Part shown: in pieces, positions 25,868-34,699 of the stretch
How the letters are laid out: each line of letters starts with the position of its first letter
Numbering within the stretch: the stretch's first letter is position 1
Source: Exiguobacterium sp. J17977
Lineage (GTDB): Bacteria; Bacillota; Bacilli; Exiguobacteriales; Exiguobacteriaceae
NCBI RefSeq assembly: GCF_018616375.1
Contig: NZ_JAEQBB010000004.1
Span: forward strand, 124,001-188,000
Reading direction: 5' to 3'
Length of the DNA: 64,000 nt
Position numbers and translations under genes: made by a program
Notes under the pieces: model-generated
Seen by the model: the letters and a program-made list of their open reading frames with translations, nothing else
Database searches by the model: none
Told to the model about the DNA's origin: nothing

Positions 25868-26644
25868 ATGTTCAAAAAGTTATTATCATCAATCGGAATC
25901 GGTGCCGCGACTGTGGATACACGACTCGAAGAGAGCGCTTGTGTGCCAGGCGGCACGCTCAACGGCGTCGTCCATATCAAGGGTGGCAGCACCGAACAAT
26001 CGGTCGACCGGATTTACATCTTCTTCAACACGCTCTATAAGCACGAGGTGAACGACAAGTCGACGTATTCGACGTTCACAATTGAGAAAATCTTATTGAA
26101 CGAAGCACCGTTCATGATCGGTCCCGAAGAAGTGAAAGAAATCCCGTTCACAATCGACGTGCCGTTCAACACGCCAATCTCGGTCAGCCAATCGAAATCG
26201 TGGATCGAGACCGGTCTCGATATCGCCCAGGCCGTCGACCCGAAAGACGAGGACTCGATTCTCGTCAAACCGAACCAGGCCCAGCAAGTCGTCCTCGATG
26301 TGCTCGATGACATCGGTTTCCGCTTGAAGAAGGCCGATACGGAGATGCTCCCGGCCCGCCATCGTTCCGGCCGTCTCCCAATCGCCCAAGAGCTCGAATA
26401 CTCGCCGAACGGGACGAGCTACGGACGTAAACTCGATGAGCTTGAAGTCGTCATGCTGCAAACGGAGGCGTCGCTCGACTTATTGATTCAAGTCGACAAG
26501 AGCGTCCACAATCTCGGTAGCCTGTTCGCCGACTTGACCGGGACCGACGAATCGACTCACCGCCTCAGCTACACGAACGCCGAGCTCGCCTCGCCCGAAC
26601 GCATCCGCCGCGATATCGTGGGGTTGATCGAACGTTCCATCTGA
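25868..26644 (+). CDS. spo0M: Sporulation-control/arrestin-like protein Spo0M
   Basis: A 258-residue Spo0M protein. The family N terminus MFKKLLSSIGIGAATVDT is followed by an arrestin-like domain (PGGTLNGVVHIKGG, SFTIE and IPFTIDVP) and an alpha-helical C terminus. Spo0M influences sporulation and cell-cycle/cell-envelope behaviour in B. subtilis; in many non-spore formers it is kept. ATG at 25868 behind AAAGGAGG; a longer frame from 25805 is not used. It is a single-gene unit behind a sigma-W-like promoter and ends in a hairpin terminator, so an envelope-stress role is plausible here. Confidence 0.93.
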   Translation: MFKKLLSSIGIGAATVDTRLEESACVPGGTLNGVVHIKGGSTEQSVDRIYIFFNTLYKHEVNDKSTYSTFTIEKILLNEAPFMIGPEEVKEIPFTIDVPFNTPISVSQSKSWIETGLDIAQAVDPKDEDSILVKPNQAQQVVLDVLDDIGFRLKKADTEMLPARHRSGRLPIAQELEYSPNGTSYGRKLDELEVVMLQTEASLDLLIQVDKSVHNLGSLFADLTGTDESTHRLSYTNAELASPERIRRDIVGLIERSI

Positions 26645-26651
26645 GCGATGC

Positions 26652-26679
26652 AGCCACGGACATTTCCGTGGCTTTTTTA
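26652..26679 (+). terminator. Terminator of spo0M
   Basis: AGCCACGGA and TCCGTGGCT pair around CATT, followed by TTTTTT. Confidence 0.85.
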
Positions 26680-26689
26680 GTTTTTATAT

Positions 26690-26719
26690 GAAAAATCCTG
26701 CCCTCGGTCGAAGGCAGGA
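26690..26719 (-). terminator. Terminator of the bkd operon
   Basis: On the minus strand TCCTGCC pairs with GGGCAGGA across a nine-base loop and is followed by TTTTT. It follows bkdB, the last gene of the operon, directly. Confidence 0.8.
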
Positions 26720-26725
26720 CGTGCA

Positions 26726-28045
26726 TCAATAGAGCGTATACGTGTCCGGGTCGATGGACTCGAGCGACTGTTTGATCGCCTGCATGAACTGACCGGCGAC
26801 GAGACCGTCGAGGACGCGGTGGTCGACCGACATGCACAAGTTGACCATGTCGCGCGCCGCGAACATCCCGTTCACCCAAACCGGACGCTTCACAATCGAT
26901 TCGACTGACAGAATCGCCGCTTGCGGGTAATTCAGAATCGGCGCCGATTGAATCGAACCGAACGCACCTGTGTTGTTGATCGTGAACGTGCCGCCCCGCA
27001 TCTCGTCCGCTTTCAAGCGGTTGCCGCGGGCACGGGCCGCGACGTCTTGGAGCGCGACGGCGAGACCTTTGATGTTCTTCTCGTCCGCGTGCTTGATGAC
27101 CGGGACGTAGAGGGCGTCGTTCGCCGCGACGGCGACCGACAGATGGATGTCTTGATGGACTTTGATGTGATCGCCCGCCCATTCAGAGTTCATCATCGGG
27201 TGTTTTTTCAGTGCCTCGATCGCCGCTTTCATAAAGAACGGCATGAACGTCAGTTTGACGCCTTCGCGTTTGAAGAACTCGTCTTTCAACTTGGCCCGGG
27301 CCGTGACGAGGTTCGTCACATCGACCTCGATCATGAGCCATGCATGCGGGGCCTCATGTTTCGAGCGGACCATGTTGTTCGCGATCGCTTGACGGACACC
27401 AGCCGTCGGAATTAGTTCGACTCGGTCCGACGACGCGCCGGTTGCCGGCACAGATGGCGACACGGCCGGTGCCGCGACCGTCTCAGGTACGTCGAGCTTC
27501 GTTTGTGTCATCGTCTCTTGGACCGGAACTTGCGTCGCCGCTTCCGGCTTGACCGGACGGCCTTCCGATACGTAGCGGAGGACGTCTTTGCGCGTGATGC
27601 GACCGCCGAGGCCGCTACCGTCGAGCTCGTTCAAATCGATTGCGTTCTCGTTGGCGAGTCGGATGACGGCCGGCGAGAAACGGCCGTTATTCTGTTTTCG
27701 TGGCGCGGCCGACACTGCAGTGACCGCTTGCTTCGTCTCGACCGGGGCAGCTTCGACTTGTGCCGGTTCTGCTTCCACTTCTGCTTTCGCGGGCGCCGAG
27801 TCGGCACCTTCGACTTCCATGACGAGGACCGGTGTGCCGACGGCGACCGTGTCACCTTCACTGATTAAAATCTGTTTCACGACACCGGCACTCGTCGCCG
27901 GAATCTCGGCCGTCACTTTATCGGTCATGACCTCGGCGAGCGGCTCATACTCCTCGACGCGGTCCCCTGGTTTGACGAGAAACGTTGTGATCGTCCCCTC
28001 AGTGACACTTTCCCCGAGCTGTGGCATTTTGATTGTCTGTTCCAT
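26726..28045 (-). CDS. bkdB: Branched-chain alpha-keto acid dehydrogenase E2 (lipoamide acyltransferase)
   Basis: A 439-residue E2. One lipoyl domain (1 to about 80) has the lipoyl-lysine at 43 in VMTDKVTAE. A flexible Ala/Pro/Glu linker leads to a peripheral-subunit-binding domain (about 115-155: SPAVIRLANENAIDL, GRITRKDVLRYV). The catalytic acyltransferase core ends with the active-site SVDHRVLDG. It carries branched acyl groups from E1 to CoA, and the core forms the complex scaffold. ATG behind GGAGGGG. Last gene of the seven-gene operon, followed by a terminator. Confidence 0.95.
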   Translation of the reverse strand: MEQTIKMPQLGESVTEGTITTFLVKPGDRVEEYEPLAEVMTDKVTAEIPATSAGVVKQILISEGDTVAVGTPVLVMEVEGADSAPAKAEVEAEPAQVEAAPVETKQAVTAVSAAPRKQNNGRFSPAVIRLANENAIDLNELDGSGLGGRITRKDVLRYVSEGRPVKPEAATQVPVQETMTQTKLDVPETVAAPAVSPSVPATGASSDRVELIPTAGVRQAIANNMVRSKHEAPHAWLMIEVDVTNLVTARAKLKDEFFKREGVKLTFMPFFMKAAIEALKKHPMMNSEWAGDHIKVHQDIHLSVAVAANDALYVPVIKHADEKNIKGLAVALQDVAARARGNRLKADEMRGGTFTINNTGAFGSIQSAPILNYPQAAILSVESIVKRPVWVNGMFAARDMVNLCMSVDHRVLDGLVAGQFMQAIKQSLESIDPDTYTLY

Positions 28046-28056
28046 ATGACCCCTCC

Positions 28057-29034
28057 TTAAAAGGCGGCGAGCTGACGTGCCCGCTCCGCGATTTTTTCAG
28101 GGGATACGATGAAGAATTTCTCCATCGGTGGTGCATACGGCATCGACGGGACGTCCGGTCCCGCCAGACGCTCGATTGGCGCATCGAGTTCGAACAGCGC
28201 TTTCTCGGCGATGATGGCCGCGACTTCCCCGATGATGCTGCCTTCCTTATTGTCCTCGGTGACGAGGAGCACTTTCCCGGTCTTCTTGACGGCTTCGACG
28301 ATCCCCTCTTGGTCGAGCGGATAAATCGTGCGCAAATCGAGAATGTGCGTGCTGATGCCTTCGGCTTCGAGCGTCTTGGCCGCTTCCTGGGCCATGTGGA
28401 CGCACAGACCGTACGTGATGATCGTGATGTCGTCACCTTCTCGCTTGACAGCAGCCTTGCCGATCTCGACCGTATAGTCGTCGGTCGGAAGGTCGGCTTT
28501 CAAGAGGCGGTACGCCCGTTTATGTTCGAAGAAGAGGACCGGGTCGTTCGAGCGGATGGCTGCCTTGAGCAATCCTTTCGCATCGACCGGGTCGGACGGA
28601 ATGACGACCTTGAGGCCAGGCGTCGAGTTGAACATCGCCTCGACTGATTGCGAGTGATAGAGCGCGCCGTGGATGCCGCCGCCGAACGGCGCCCGGATGA
28701 CCATCGGGCACGTCCAATCATTGTTCGAGCGGTAGCGGATTTTTGCCGCTTCGGAGACGATTTGGTTGACCGCCGGCATGATGAAGTCGGCGAACTGCAT
28801 CTCGGCGATCGGACGCATGCCATACATGGCCGCCCCGATGCCGACACCTGCAATCGCGCTCTCGGCTAGCGGCGCATCGATGACGCGGTCCTCGCCGTAC
28901 TTCTCAATCAAGCCTTGCGTCGCGCGGAACACGCCGCCGCGGACGCCGACATCTTCTCCGAGCACGAAGACGTTCTCATCGCGGTCCATCTCTTCATGGA
29001 TCGCTTCATTGATCGCTTCAATAAACGTTTTCAT
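28057..29034 (-). CDS. bkdAB: Branched-chain alpha-keto acid dehydrogenase E1 beta
   Basis: A 325-residue E1 beta subunit, a transketolase-like protein that completes the thiamine diphosphate site with E1 alpha. The N terminus (FIEAINEAIHEEM, DENVFVLGEDVG), RVIDAPLAESAIAG and EMQFADFIMPAVNQ follow the family pattern; TEDNKEGS and PDVPSMPYAP lie near the C terminus. ATG at 29034 overlaps the E1 alpha stop by one base (TGATG), so the two subunits are coupled one to one. B. subtilis BkdAB has 327 residues. Confidence 0.95.
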   Translation of the reverse strand: MKTFIEAINEAIHEEMDRDENVFVLGEDVGVRGGVFRATQGLIEKYGEDRVIDAPLAESAIAGVGIGAAMYGMRPIAEMQFADFIMPAVNQIVSEAAKIRYRSNNDWTCPMVIRAPFGGGIHGALYHSQSVEAMFNSTPGLKVVIPSDPVDAKGLLKAAIRSNDPVLFFEHKRAYRLLKADLPTDDYTVEIGKAAVKREGDDITIITYGLCVHMAQEAAKTLEAEGISTHILDLRTIYPLDQEGIVEAVKKTGKVLLVTEDNKEGSIIGEVAAIIAEKALFELDAPIERLAGPDVPSMPYAPPMEKFFIVSPEKIAERARQLAAF

Positions 29035-30041
29035 CACATTTCCCCCTCGTACACATGGTCCATCGTCGATTCAGGAGACGCGTATGGTGCCTTGTCGGCG
29101 TACGCTGTCGCCTCATTCACTTCACGATCGACGTTCGCCTCGATCTCTGCGAGTTCTTCCTCGGTCATGACGCCATCTTCGATCAAACGCTTCCGGAACA
29201 ATTGATTCCCGTCACGATTCTTCAGGTCAGCCAACTCTTCGACCGAGCGGTACGCTTTGTCATCGTCATCCGACGAATGCGGTACGAGACGTTCGACTTC
29301 GGCTTCGATGAGCGTCGGGCCTTCGCCTCGAAGCGCGCGGGCTCGGGCTTCTTTCACGGCGACATAGACGGCAATCGGATCTGTCCCATCGACCGTGACG
29401 CCCGGCATCCCGTACCCTTTGGCGCGGTCCGATACGCGCTCGCAAGCGAGCTGCTTCGAGAGCGGTACCGAGATGGCGTACTTGTTGTTCTCACAGAACA
29501 AAATCACCGGCAATTTATGGACACCCGCGAAGTTCGCGCCTTCGTGGAAGTCACCTTGGTTCGATGAGCCTTCTCCGAACGAGACGAACGTGACGAGTTC
29601 TTCTTTTTTCAGTTTGGCGGCGAGCGCCACACCGACCGCATGTGGCACTTGTGTCGTCACCGGAGACGAGCCCGTCACGATGCGATGCTGTTTCGAACCG
29701 AAATGGCCCGGCATTTGACGGCCGCCCGAGTTCGGGTCTTCCGCCTTGGCGAACGCCGACAACATCAAATCGCGAGCCGTCTGCCCGAAGTGGAGGACAA
29801 CGGCGACATCGCGGTAATACGGAAGAATATAATCCGTCCCTTTCTCGAGCGCGAACGCCGCCCCGACTTGGGCCGCCTCTTGTCCTTGACACGAGACGAC
29901 GAACGGGATTTTTCCGGCGCGGTTCAATTTCCACATGCGCTCATCGATTTTACGGGCGCGGACCATCGTCTCATACATCGCACCGAGGTCTTGTTTCGTC
30001 AATCCTAGTTCCTCATATGAATTCACAGTCATCTGTTCCAT
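29034..30041 (-). CDS. bkdAA: Branched-chain alpha-keto acid dehydrogenase E1 alpha
   Basis: A 335-residue E1 alpha subunit. It binds thiamine diphosphate with Mg2+ through the GDG-type motif, seen here as FGEGSSNQGDFHEGANFAGV with a following ENNKYAIS, and has the phosphorylation-loop region around PHSSDDDDKAYR. It decarboxylates branched 2-oxo acids and passes the acyl group to E2. ATG behind AGGAGGAA. Gene order lpdV-bkdAA-bkdAB-bkdB is the same as in B. subtilis. Confidence 0.95.
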   Translation of the reverse strand: MEQMTVNSYEELGLTKQDLGAMYETMVRARKIDERMWKLNRAGKIPFVVSCQGQEAAQVGAAFALEKGTDYILPYYRDVAVVLHFGQTARDLMLSAFAKAEDPNSGGRQMPGHFGSKQHRIVTGSSPVTTQVPHAVGVALAAKLKKEELVTFVSFGEGSSNQGDFHEGANFAGVHKLPVILFCENNKYAISVPLSKQLACERVSDRAKGYGMPGVTVDGTDPIAVYVAVKEARARALRGEGPTLIEAEVERLVPHSSDDDDKAYRSVEELADLKNRDGNQLFRKRLIEDGVMTEEELAEIEANVDREVNEATAYADKAPYASPESTMDHVYEGEM

Positions 30042-30053
30042 TCTGTTTCCTCC

Positions 30054-31463
30054 TTAGGCGTGAATCGGTAATCCGTCGACGGCCAGTGCCGCTTCTTGGA
30101 ACGCTTCGCTCAGCGCCGGGTGAGGATGGACGAGTTGGCCCATTTCCCATGCCGTGGCGTTCAAGACGAGAGCGAGTCCGCCTTCTGTGATTAATTCCGT
30201 CGCTTTCGGTCCGACGATGTGCACCCCGAGCAGGTCGTCCGTCGTCTTGTCCGACACGAGTTTGACGAATCCGTCCGCCTGTCCTTCGATGCGGGCCTTG
30301 CCGAGGCCGTTGAAACGATACGTGCCCGTCTTGATTTCATGCCCGGCTGCTTTGGCACCTTCTTCGGTCATGCCGACCGATGCGACTTCCGGGACCCCAT
30401 AGACACAACGCGGGATCAAGGCGTAATCGAGCGGAGTCGGCTCGTGACCGAGAATCGTCTCGACCGCCTTCACACCTTCCGCCGAGGCGACATGGGCGAG
30501 TTGAAGCTTGCCGATGCAGTCTCCGATGGCGAAGATGTGACGTTCTTTCGTCCGATACTGCTCATCGACTTGGATGACACCGTTCTCGACGACAATCGAT
30601 GTGTTCTGTAACCCGAGATGCTCCGTATTGGCGACCCGTCCGACCGAGACGAGCACACACTCGACCGAGATCGTCTCTTCACCGACCGCGAGCGAGACGG
30701 CATCGGTTGCTACTTCTGTCCGTTCCGGGTCGACGGTGACGTTTTTCAACACACGGACGCCCCGTTTTTTCAGGAGTCGCTCGACTTCCCGTGACACCGC
30801 CTTGTCTTCAAGCGGCAACAGACGCTCTCCGACTTCAATCAACGTGACCGCGACATCAAGGTCGATGAGCATCGAGGCCCATTCGACACCAATGACCCCG
30901 CCACCGACGATGGCGATGGATTCTGGCAACTGCTCGAACTGGAGCAGGTCGTCCGAGTTCAAGATACGTGTATGGTCAAACGGCAGGCCTGGCAATTCGC
31001 GCGGAATCGACCCGGTCGCGATGATGAGCTGGTTCGGCAAGATGAGCTCGGACTCCCCGGATTCGTCTTCGACCGCGACCGTTCCCGGCTGCGGCGAGAA
31101 GATGCTCGGTCCCAAAATCGATGCCTTTCCGCGAAACACCTCGATTTTGCCTTGCTTCATCAAGTGCTCAATACCTTTTTCTAGTCCCGCGACCAAGTCG
31201 CGTTTGAACGACTGGGCCCGCTCCATATTGAACGAAACCGATCCCGTCTCAACACCGTACGCGCTCCCGTGTTTTGCCGTCTGATAGACGTGGGCCGCTT
31301 TCAACAACGCTTTCGTCGGGATGCAGCCTTTATGTAGACATGTCCCGCCGAGTTTCTCGGCCTCCACGATTGCGACAGTTTTCCCGGCTTGGGCCGCCTT
31401 GATGGCCGCAACATATCCGCCAGGACCGCCGCCGATGACGACAATCTCAAATTCTCGTGCCAT
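30054..31463 (-). CDS. lpdV: Dihydrolipoamide dehydrogenase (E3) of the bkd complex
   Basis: A 469-residue FAD/NAD-binding disulfide reductase. The FAD motif GGGPGGYVAAI is at the N terminus, the redox pair is GGTCLHKGC, the NAD motif GGGVIGVEWA lies in the middle, and the catalytic His is in VHPHPALSE near the C terminus. It reoxidises the lipoyl groups of E2. ATG at 31463 behind GAGGGGGA, overlapping the end of buk by 17 bases; the longer frame is not supported. Dedicated E3 in the same operon, as in B. subtilis. Confidence 0.95.
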   Translation of the reverse strand: MAREFEIVVIGGGPGGYVAAIKAAQAGKTVAIVEAEKLGGTCLHKGCIPTKALLKAAHVYQTAKHGSAYGVETGSVSFNMERAQSFKRDLVAGLEKGIEHLMKQGKIEVFRGKASILGPSIFSPQPGTVAVEDESGESELILPNQLIIATGSIPRELPGLPFDHTRILNSDDLLQFEQLPESIAIVGGGVIGVEWASMLIDLDVAVTLIEVGERLLPLEDKAVSREVERLLKKRGVRVLKNVTVDPERTEVATDAVSLAVGEETISVECVLVSVGRVANTEHLGLQNTSIVVENGVIQVDEQYRTKERHIFAIGDCIGKLQLAHVASAEGVKAVETILGHEPTPLDYALIPRCVYGVPEVASVGMTEEGAKAAGHEIKTGTYRFNGLGKARIEGQADGFVKLVSDKTTDDLLGVHIVGPKATELITEGGLALVLNATAWEMGQLVHPHPALSEAFQEAALAVDGLPIHA

Positions 31464-32538
31464 GTGTATCCCCCTCATATTCTCGAACTGCTTCTTCATG
31501 TCGGATGGTCCGGAGTGCGCCTTCGGCGAGTGCCTTCAGCTCATCTTCACCCGGATAGATGTGGACTGGCGCCAAATAGCCGACGCGCGCACTAATTTGC
31601 TCGGTCAGCCAAGTCGAATAGGCGATGCCACCCGTCAACAGAATCGCGTCGACGTCGCCGCGTAGCGTGGCGCCGTGTTTGGCGATTTCTTGGGCGACGC
31701 GGTATGCCATCGTCTCGTAAAGGAGAGCGGCCTGTTCATCCCCATCTGCCATGCGCTGTTCGATTTCAATCGCGTCGAACGTCCCGAGGTGAGCAAACAA
31801 CCCGCCTCGTCCGACGATTTTCTGTTTCATTTCCGACTCTTTATACCTGGTACTATAACATAGTTCTACTACCTGTCCAACAGGAATCGAGCCTGCCCGT
31901 TCCGGTGCGAGCGGCCCATCGCCGTCAAGTCCGTTGTTCACATCGATGACGGCCCCTTTGGCGTGGGCACCGACCGTGATACCGCCCCCTAGATGGGCGA
32001 TAATCAAGTTCAGCTCTTTGTAATCGCTTCCATTTTCAGCTGCGAATCGTTTCGCGACCGCCTTTTGGTTCAAGGCATGGAAGATGCTACGGCGATTGAT
32101 TTCAGGCATTCCCGTCATTCGCGCGAGCGGGCCGAGCTCGTCGACGACGACCGGATCGACGATAAAATTCGGTACTTGAAATAATTCGCCAAGCTTGTGC
32201 GCGAGCAGCCCGCCCAAATTTGAGGCATGCATCCCGAAGCGACCGCTCGCCAAATCCTCACGCATGAGCGGGTTGACGGCGTACGTCCCCGATGTCATCG
32301 GGGCCAGTAAGCCGCCGCGACCGACGATCGCGGACAACTCCTCGCCCGCGATATTCGACTCGGCCAATAAGTCCCGTACTTCGCGTTCTCGATGCGGCAA
32401 TTGCTCCGGAAGTGACAATCCTGTGACGTCGGCCCCGTGACGGACGGTACGAGACAATATCTCGTCCGCTCCGTCAAACAAACCGACCTTCGTCGATGTC
32501 GAACCCGGGTTGATGGCAAGAATGAGCTGTCGTGTCAT
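31447..32538 (-). CDS. buk: Butyrate (branched-chain acyl) kinase
   Basis: A 363-residue acetate/butyrate kinase family protein, the same length as B. subtilis Buk. It has the phosphate-binding start LILAINPGSTSTKV, AHLGGGITVGAH and AILLTGGIAYS. With Ptb it converts acyl-CoA to acyl phosphate and then to free acid with ATP gain. ATG at 32538 directly follows the bcd stop. Within the gene, around 31836-31860, codon choice turns unlike its surroundings (AGT, AGG, TAT) and contains a 16-base string identical to the putative FapR site of accB. Confidence 0.95.
   Translation of the reverse strand: MTRQLILAINPGSTSTKVGLFDGADEILSRTVRHGADVTGLSLPEQLPHREREVRDLLAESNIAGEELSAIVGRGGLLAPMTSGTYAVNPLMREDLASGRFGMHASNLGGLLAHKLGELFQVPNFIVDPVVVDELGPLARMTGMPEINRRSIFHALNQKAVAKRFAAENGSDYKELNLIIAHLGGGITVGAHAKGAVIDVNNGLDGDGPLAPERAGSIPVGQVVELCYSTRYKESEMKQKIVGRGGLFAHLGTFDAIEIEQRMADGDEQAALLYETMAYRVAQEIAKHGATLRGDVDAILLTGGIAYSTWLTEQISARVGYLAPVHIYPGEDELKALAEGALRTIRHEEAVREYEGDTHGTRI
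31840..31855. promoter_or_regulatory. FapR-like 16-mer inside buk
   Basis: TTTATACCTGGTACTA occurs here within buk and again at 48860-48875 in the accB promoter region. The half TAGTACC/GGTACTA is the core of FapR operators. The coding capacity is kept (..CYSTRYKES..), but the local codons are unusual. Whether a regulator binds here is not known. Confidence 0.4.
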
Positions 32539-32539
32539 C

Positions 32540-33661
32540 TCAGCGCCCACCCAATAAGCTCTTTTCGACTTTCAAGAACTGGCTGCGTGAACGGGACATC
32601 ATCTGAATCCGTTCCTCGGCCATCTTCTCGGCGGCGACATGCGTCGGCACCCCATCGCGCTCGGCGATTTCGAAGACGCGTTGCATGTTGTCATAGATGA
32701 GTTCGACTTTCTTCATCGCCCGCTCACGGTTATAGCCTTCGAGCTCGTCGGCCACGTTGATGACACCGCCCGCGTTGATGACGAAGTCCGGCGCATAGAG
32801 AATGCCGCGCTCCTCGAGCACGTCCCCGTGACGGTCCTCGGCGAGCTGGTTGTTGGCCGCACCGGCGACGATTTGGGCTTTGAGTAGCGGGATCGTCTTA
32901 TCATTGATGATGGCACCGAGCGCACATGGGGCGAAGATGTCACAATCGACCGCATAAATCTCATCCGGTTTGACGACCGTCGCGCCGAAGTCCGTCTCCG
33001 CGCGCTTGAGCGCCTCTTCGTTGATGTCGGTGACGACCAAGTGCGCCCCTTCTTCATGCAAATGACGGCATAAGTTGTAGGCGACGTTACCGACACCTTG
33101 GACAGCGACCGTCTTGCCGGCGAGCGAGTCCGAACCGAACTTCCATTTCGCCGCCGCCTTCATGCCGCGATATACACCGTACGCGGTCACCGGTGACGGG
33201 TTGCCGCTCGATCCGAACGCCGGGCTGACACCGGTCACGTAATCCGTCTCCATGTGGATGAAGTCCATGTCGGCGACCGACGTATTGACGTCTTCCGCCG
33301 TGATATAGCGACCGCTGAGCGATTGCACGTAACGACCGAACGCACGGAACAACGCCTCCGATTTGTCCGTCTTCGCATTGCCGATGATGACAGCTTTCCC
33401 GCCACCGAGGTTAAGTCCCGCCGCCGCGTTTTTATACGTCATCCCTTTCGCGAGACGAAGGACGTCCGTGAGCGCCTCTTCTTCCGACGCATAGTTCCAC
33501 ATCCGCAGTCCCCCGAGAGCTGGTCCGAGTGTCGTGTCATGAATCGCGATAATCGCCTTCAGTCCTGACGCCTGATCTTGGCAAAAGACGATTTGCTCAT
33601 AGTCCTCGGCCTGCAAGACGTCGAAAATTCGAAAGCGTGGTTCCATGTTTGTTTCCATCAT
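32540..33661 (-). CDS. bcd: Leucine dehydrogenase
   Basis: A 373-residue member of the Glu/Leu/Phe/Val dehydrogenase family. It has GGLRMW, the catalytic Lys region [15 protein letters not shown], and the NAD motif [12 protein letters not shown]. It deaminates leucine, isoleucine and valine to 2-oxo acids for the bkd complex, or runs in reverse. ATG at 33661 is eight bases after GGAGG; a TTG upstream lies within that site. Second gene of the operon, as in B. subtilis. Confidence 0.95.
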   Translation of the reverse strand: MMETNMEPRFRIFDVLQAEDYEQIVFCQDQASGLKAIIAIHDTTLGPALGGLRMWNYASEEEALTDVLRLAKGMTYKNAAAGLNLGGGKAVIIGNAKTDKSEALFRAFGRYVQSLSGRYITAEDVNTSVADMDFIHMETDYVTGVSPAFGSSGNPSPVTAYGVYRGMKAAAKWKFGSDSLAGKTVAVQGVGNVAYNLCRHLHEEGAHLVVTDINEEALKRAETDFGATVVKPDEIYAVDCDIFAPCALGAIINDKTIPLLKAQIVAGAANNQLAEDRHGDVLEERGILYAPDFVINAGGVINVADELEGYNRERAMKKVELIYDNMQRVFEIAERDGVPTHVAAEKMAEERIQMMSRSRSQFLKVEKSLLGGR

Positions 33662-33680
33662 TGATGATTCCTCCAAAAAT

Positions 33681-34577
33681 TTATTTTTTAGCGTGCAAGA
33701 GTGCGAAGGCGAGTGAATACAGTTTGGCCTCGGCCGTATCGGCCCTACTCGTCAAGACGACGGGTGCGGCTGCGCCGACGACGATTGCCGCCACGCTCGC
33801 TCCGGCAAAGTACATCATCGATTTATAAAGGACGTTGCCGACCTCTATGTATGGGACGAGCAATAGGTCGGCTTGTCCGGCGACGTCGCTCGCGATGCCT
33901 TTCTGTTTGGCCGCGACCATGTCGACGGCGTTATCGAGCGCGAGCGGACCGTCGACGACACAACCTTTGATTTGGCCCCGTCGGTTCATTTGAGCGAGTA
34001 GCGCGGCATCCGTCGTGGCGGCCATCTGTGGGTTGACCACTTCGACGGCGGCGATGGCCGCGACGCGTGGCAACTCATAGCCGATGTCTGTCATCGCATC
34101 GACCGCATTGGTGATGATGTCGACTTTCTCCTCGAGCGTCGGTGCGATATGGATGGCCGCGTCGGTCACCCCGATCAATCGTTCCCGGTTCGGGATTTGA
34201 AACAAGGCGATATGGCTGAGTGTCCGGTTCGTCCGGAGACCCGACTCACGGCTGAGCACGGCCTTCATGAACGTCGACGTCGCGACCATGCCTTTCATGA
34301 GCACATCCGCTTCCCCGGTCTTGACCGCGAGCGTCGCCCGCTTGGCCATCTCCTGATCGCCTTTGACGTGGATGATGTCGACCGCATCCTCCTCGATGCC
34401 GTGCTCGTCACATAACCGTTTTGTCTCCCGGGCATCTCCATACAATTTAAAGCGGGATAGCCCGTGGTCGGTCGCGAGTTTGACGGCGCGGATGACCTCC
34501 ACGTCGGCGGCCCCGGCAATCGAGACGGTGCGTCCGTCCAACCGTTTCGCCTTTTCAAGCATCCGTTCAAAATTCAT
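33681..34577 (-). CDS. ptb: Phosphate butyryltransferase
   Basis: A 298-residue phosphotransacylase (PTA/PTB family). It has the IKGMV-like core [27 protein letters not shown] and a C-terminal [14 protein letters not shown] motif. It converts branched acyl-CoA and phosphate to acyl phosphate. ATG at 34577 behind AAGGGGGG. First gene of the bkd operon; a sigma-54 promoter (34612-34628) and a cre-like site (34633-34646) lie just upstream. Confidence 0.94.
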   Translation of the reverse strand: MNFERMLEKAKRLDGRTVSIAGAADVEVIRAVKLATDHGLSRFKLYGDARETKRLCDEHGIEEDAVDIIHVKGDQEMAKRATLAVKTGEADVLMKGMVATSTFMKAVLSRESGLRTNRTLSHIALFQIPNRERLIGVTDAAIHIAPTLEEKVDIITNAVDAMTDIGYELPRVAAIAAVEVVNPQMAATTDAALLAQMNRRGQIKGCVVDGPLALDNAVDMVAAKQKGIASDVAGQADLLLVPYIEVGNVLYKSMMYFAGASVAAIVVGAAAPVVLTSRADTAEAKLYSLAFALLHAKK

Positions 34578-34611
34578 GCATGTCCCCCCTTGCCTGTCTT
34601 CATCTTTTATC

Positions 34612-34628
34612 ATGCAAGTTTGTTTCCA
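34612..34628 (-). promoter_or_regulatory. Sigma-54 (-24/-12) promoter of the bkd operon
   Basis: On the minus strand TGGAAA, five bases, then TTGCAT gives GG and GC with the exact ten-base spacing of SigL promoters. It lies 35 bases before the ptb start, and the enhancer-binding activator gene bkdR is immediately upstream. This is the B. subtilis arrangement. Confidence 0.85.
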
Positions 34629-34632
34629 CTTT

Positions 34633-34646
34633 TGAAAGCGCTTTAA
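34633..34646. promoter_or_regulatory. Catabolite-responsive element (cre-like)
   Basis: TGAAAGCGCTTTAA matches the cre consensus TGWNANCGNTNWCA at all but one fixed position. It lies five bases upstream of the -24 box, where CcpA could block activator contact with sigma-54 polymerase. Inferred from pattern. Confidence 0.6.
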
Positions 34647-34659
34647 TCGGTCGTGGTGT

Positions 34660-34694
34660 CTGCATTTTTTTGCGTGGTATGAAAAAAGTTGCAG
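34660..34694. other. Imperfect palindrome between bkdR and ptb (activator site or terminator)
   Basis: CTGCA plus T7 on the left faces A6 plus GTTGCAG on the right around GCGTGGTATG. On the minus strand it directly follows the bkdR stop, so it could end bkdR. It is also about 35-80 bases upstream of the -24 box, where a BkdR enhancer site might lie. A direct repeat CGTGGTRT recurs 21 bases apart (34652 and 34673). Role undecided. Confidence 0.4.
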
Positions 34695-34699
34695 GTAAT

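Noticed and set aside
28033-28647. Long open frame on the plus strand opposite bkdAB
   Set aside because: It is the antisense shadow of a strongly supported E1 beta gene; no ribosome binding site and no recognisable protein features.
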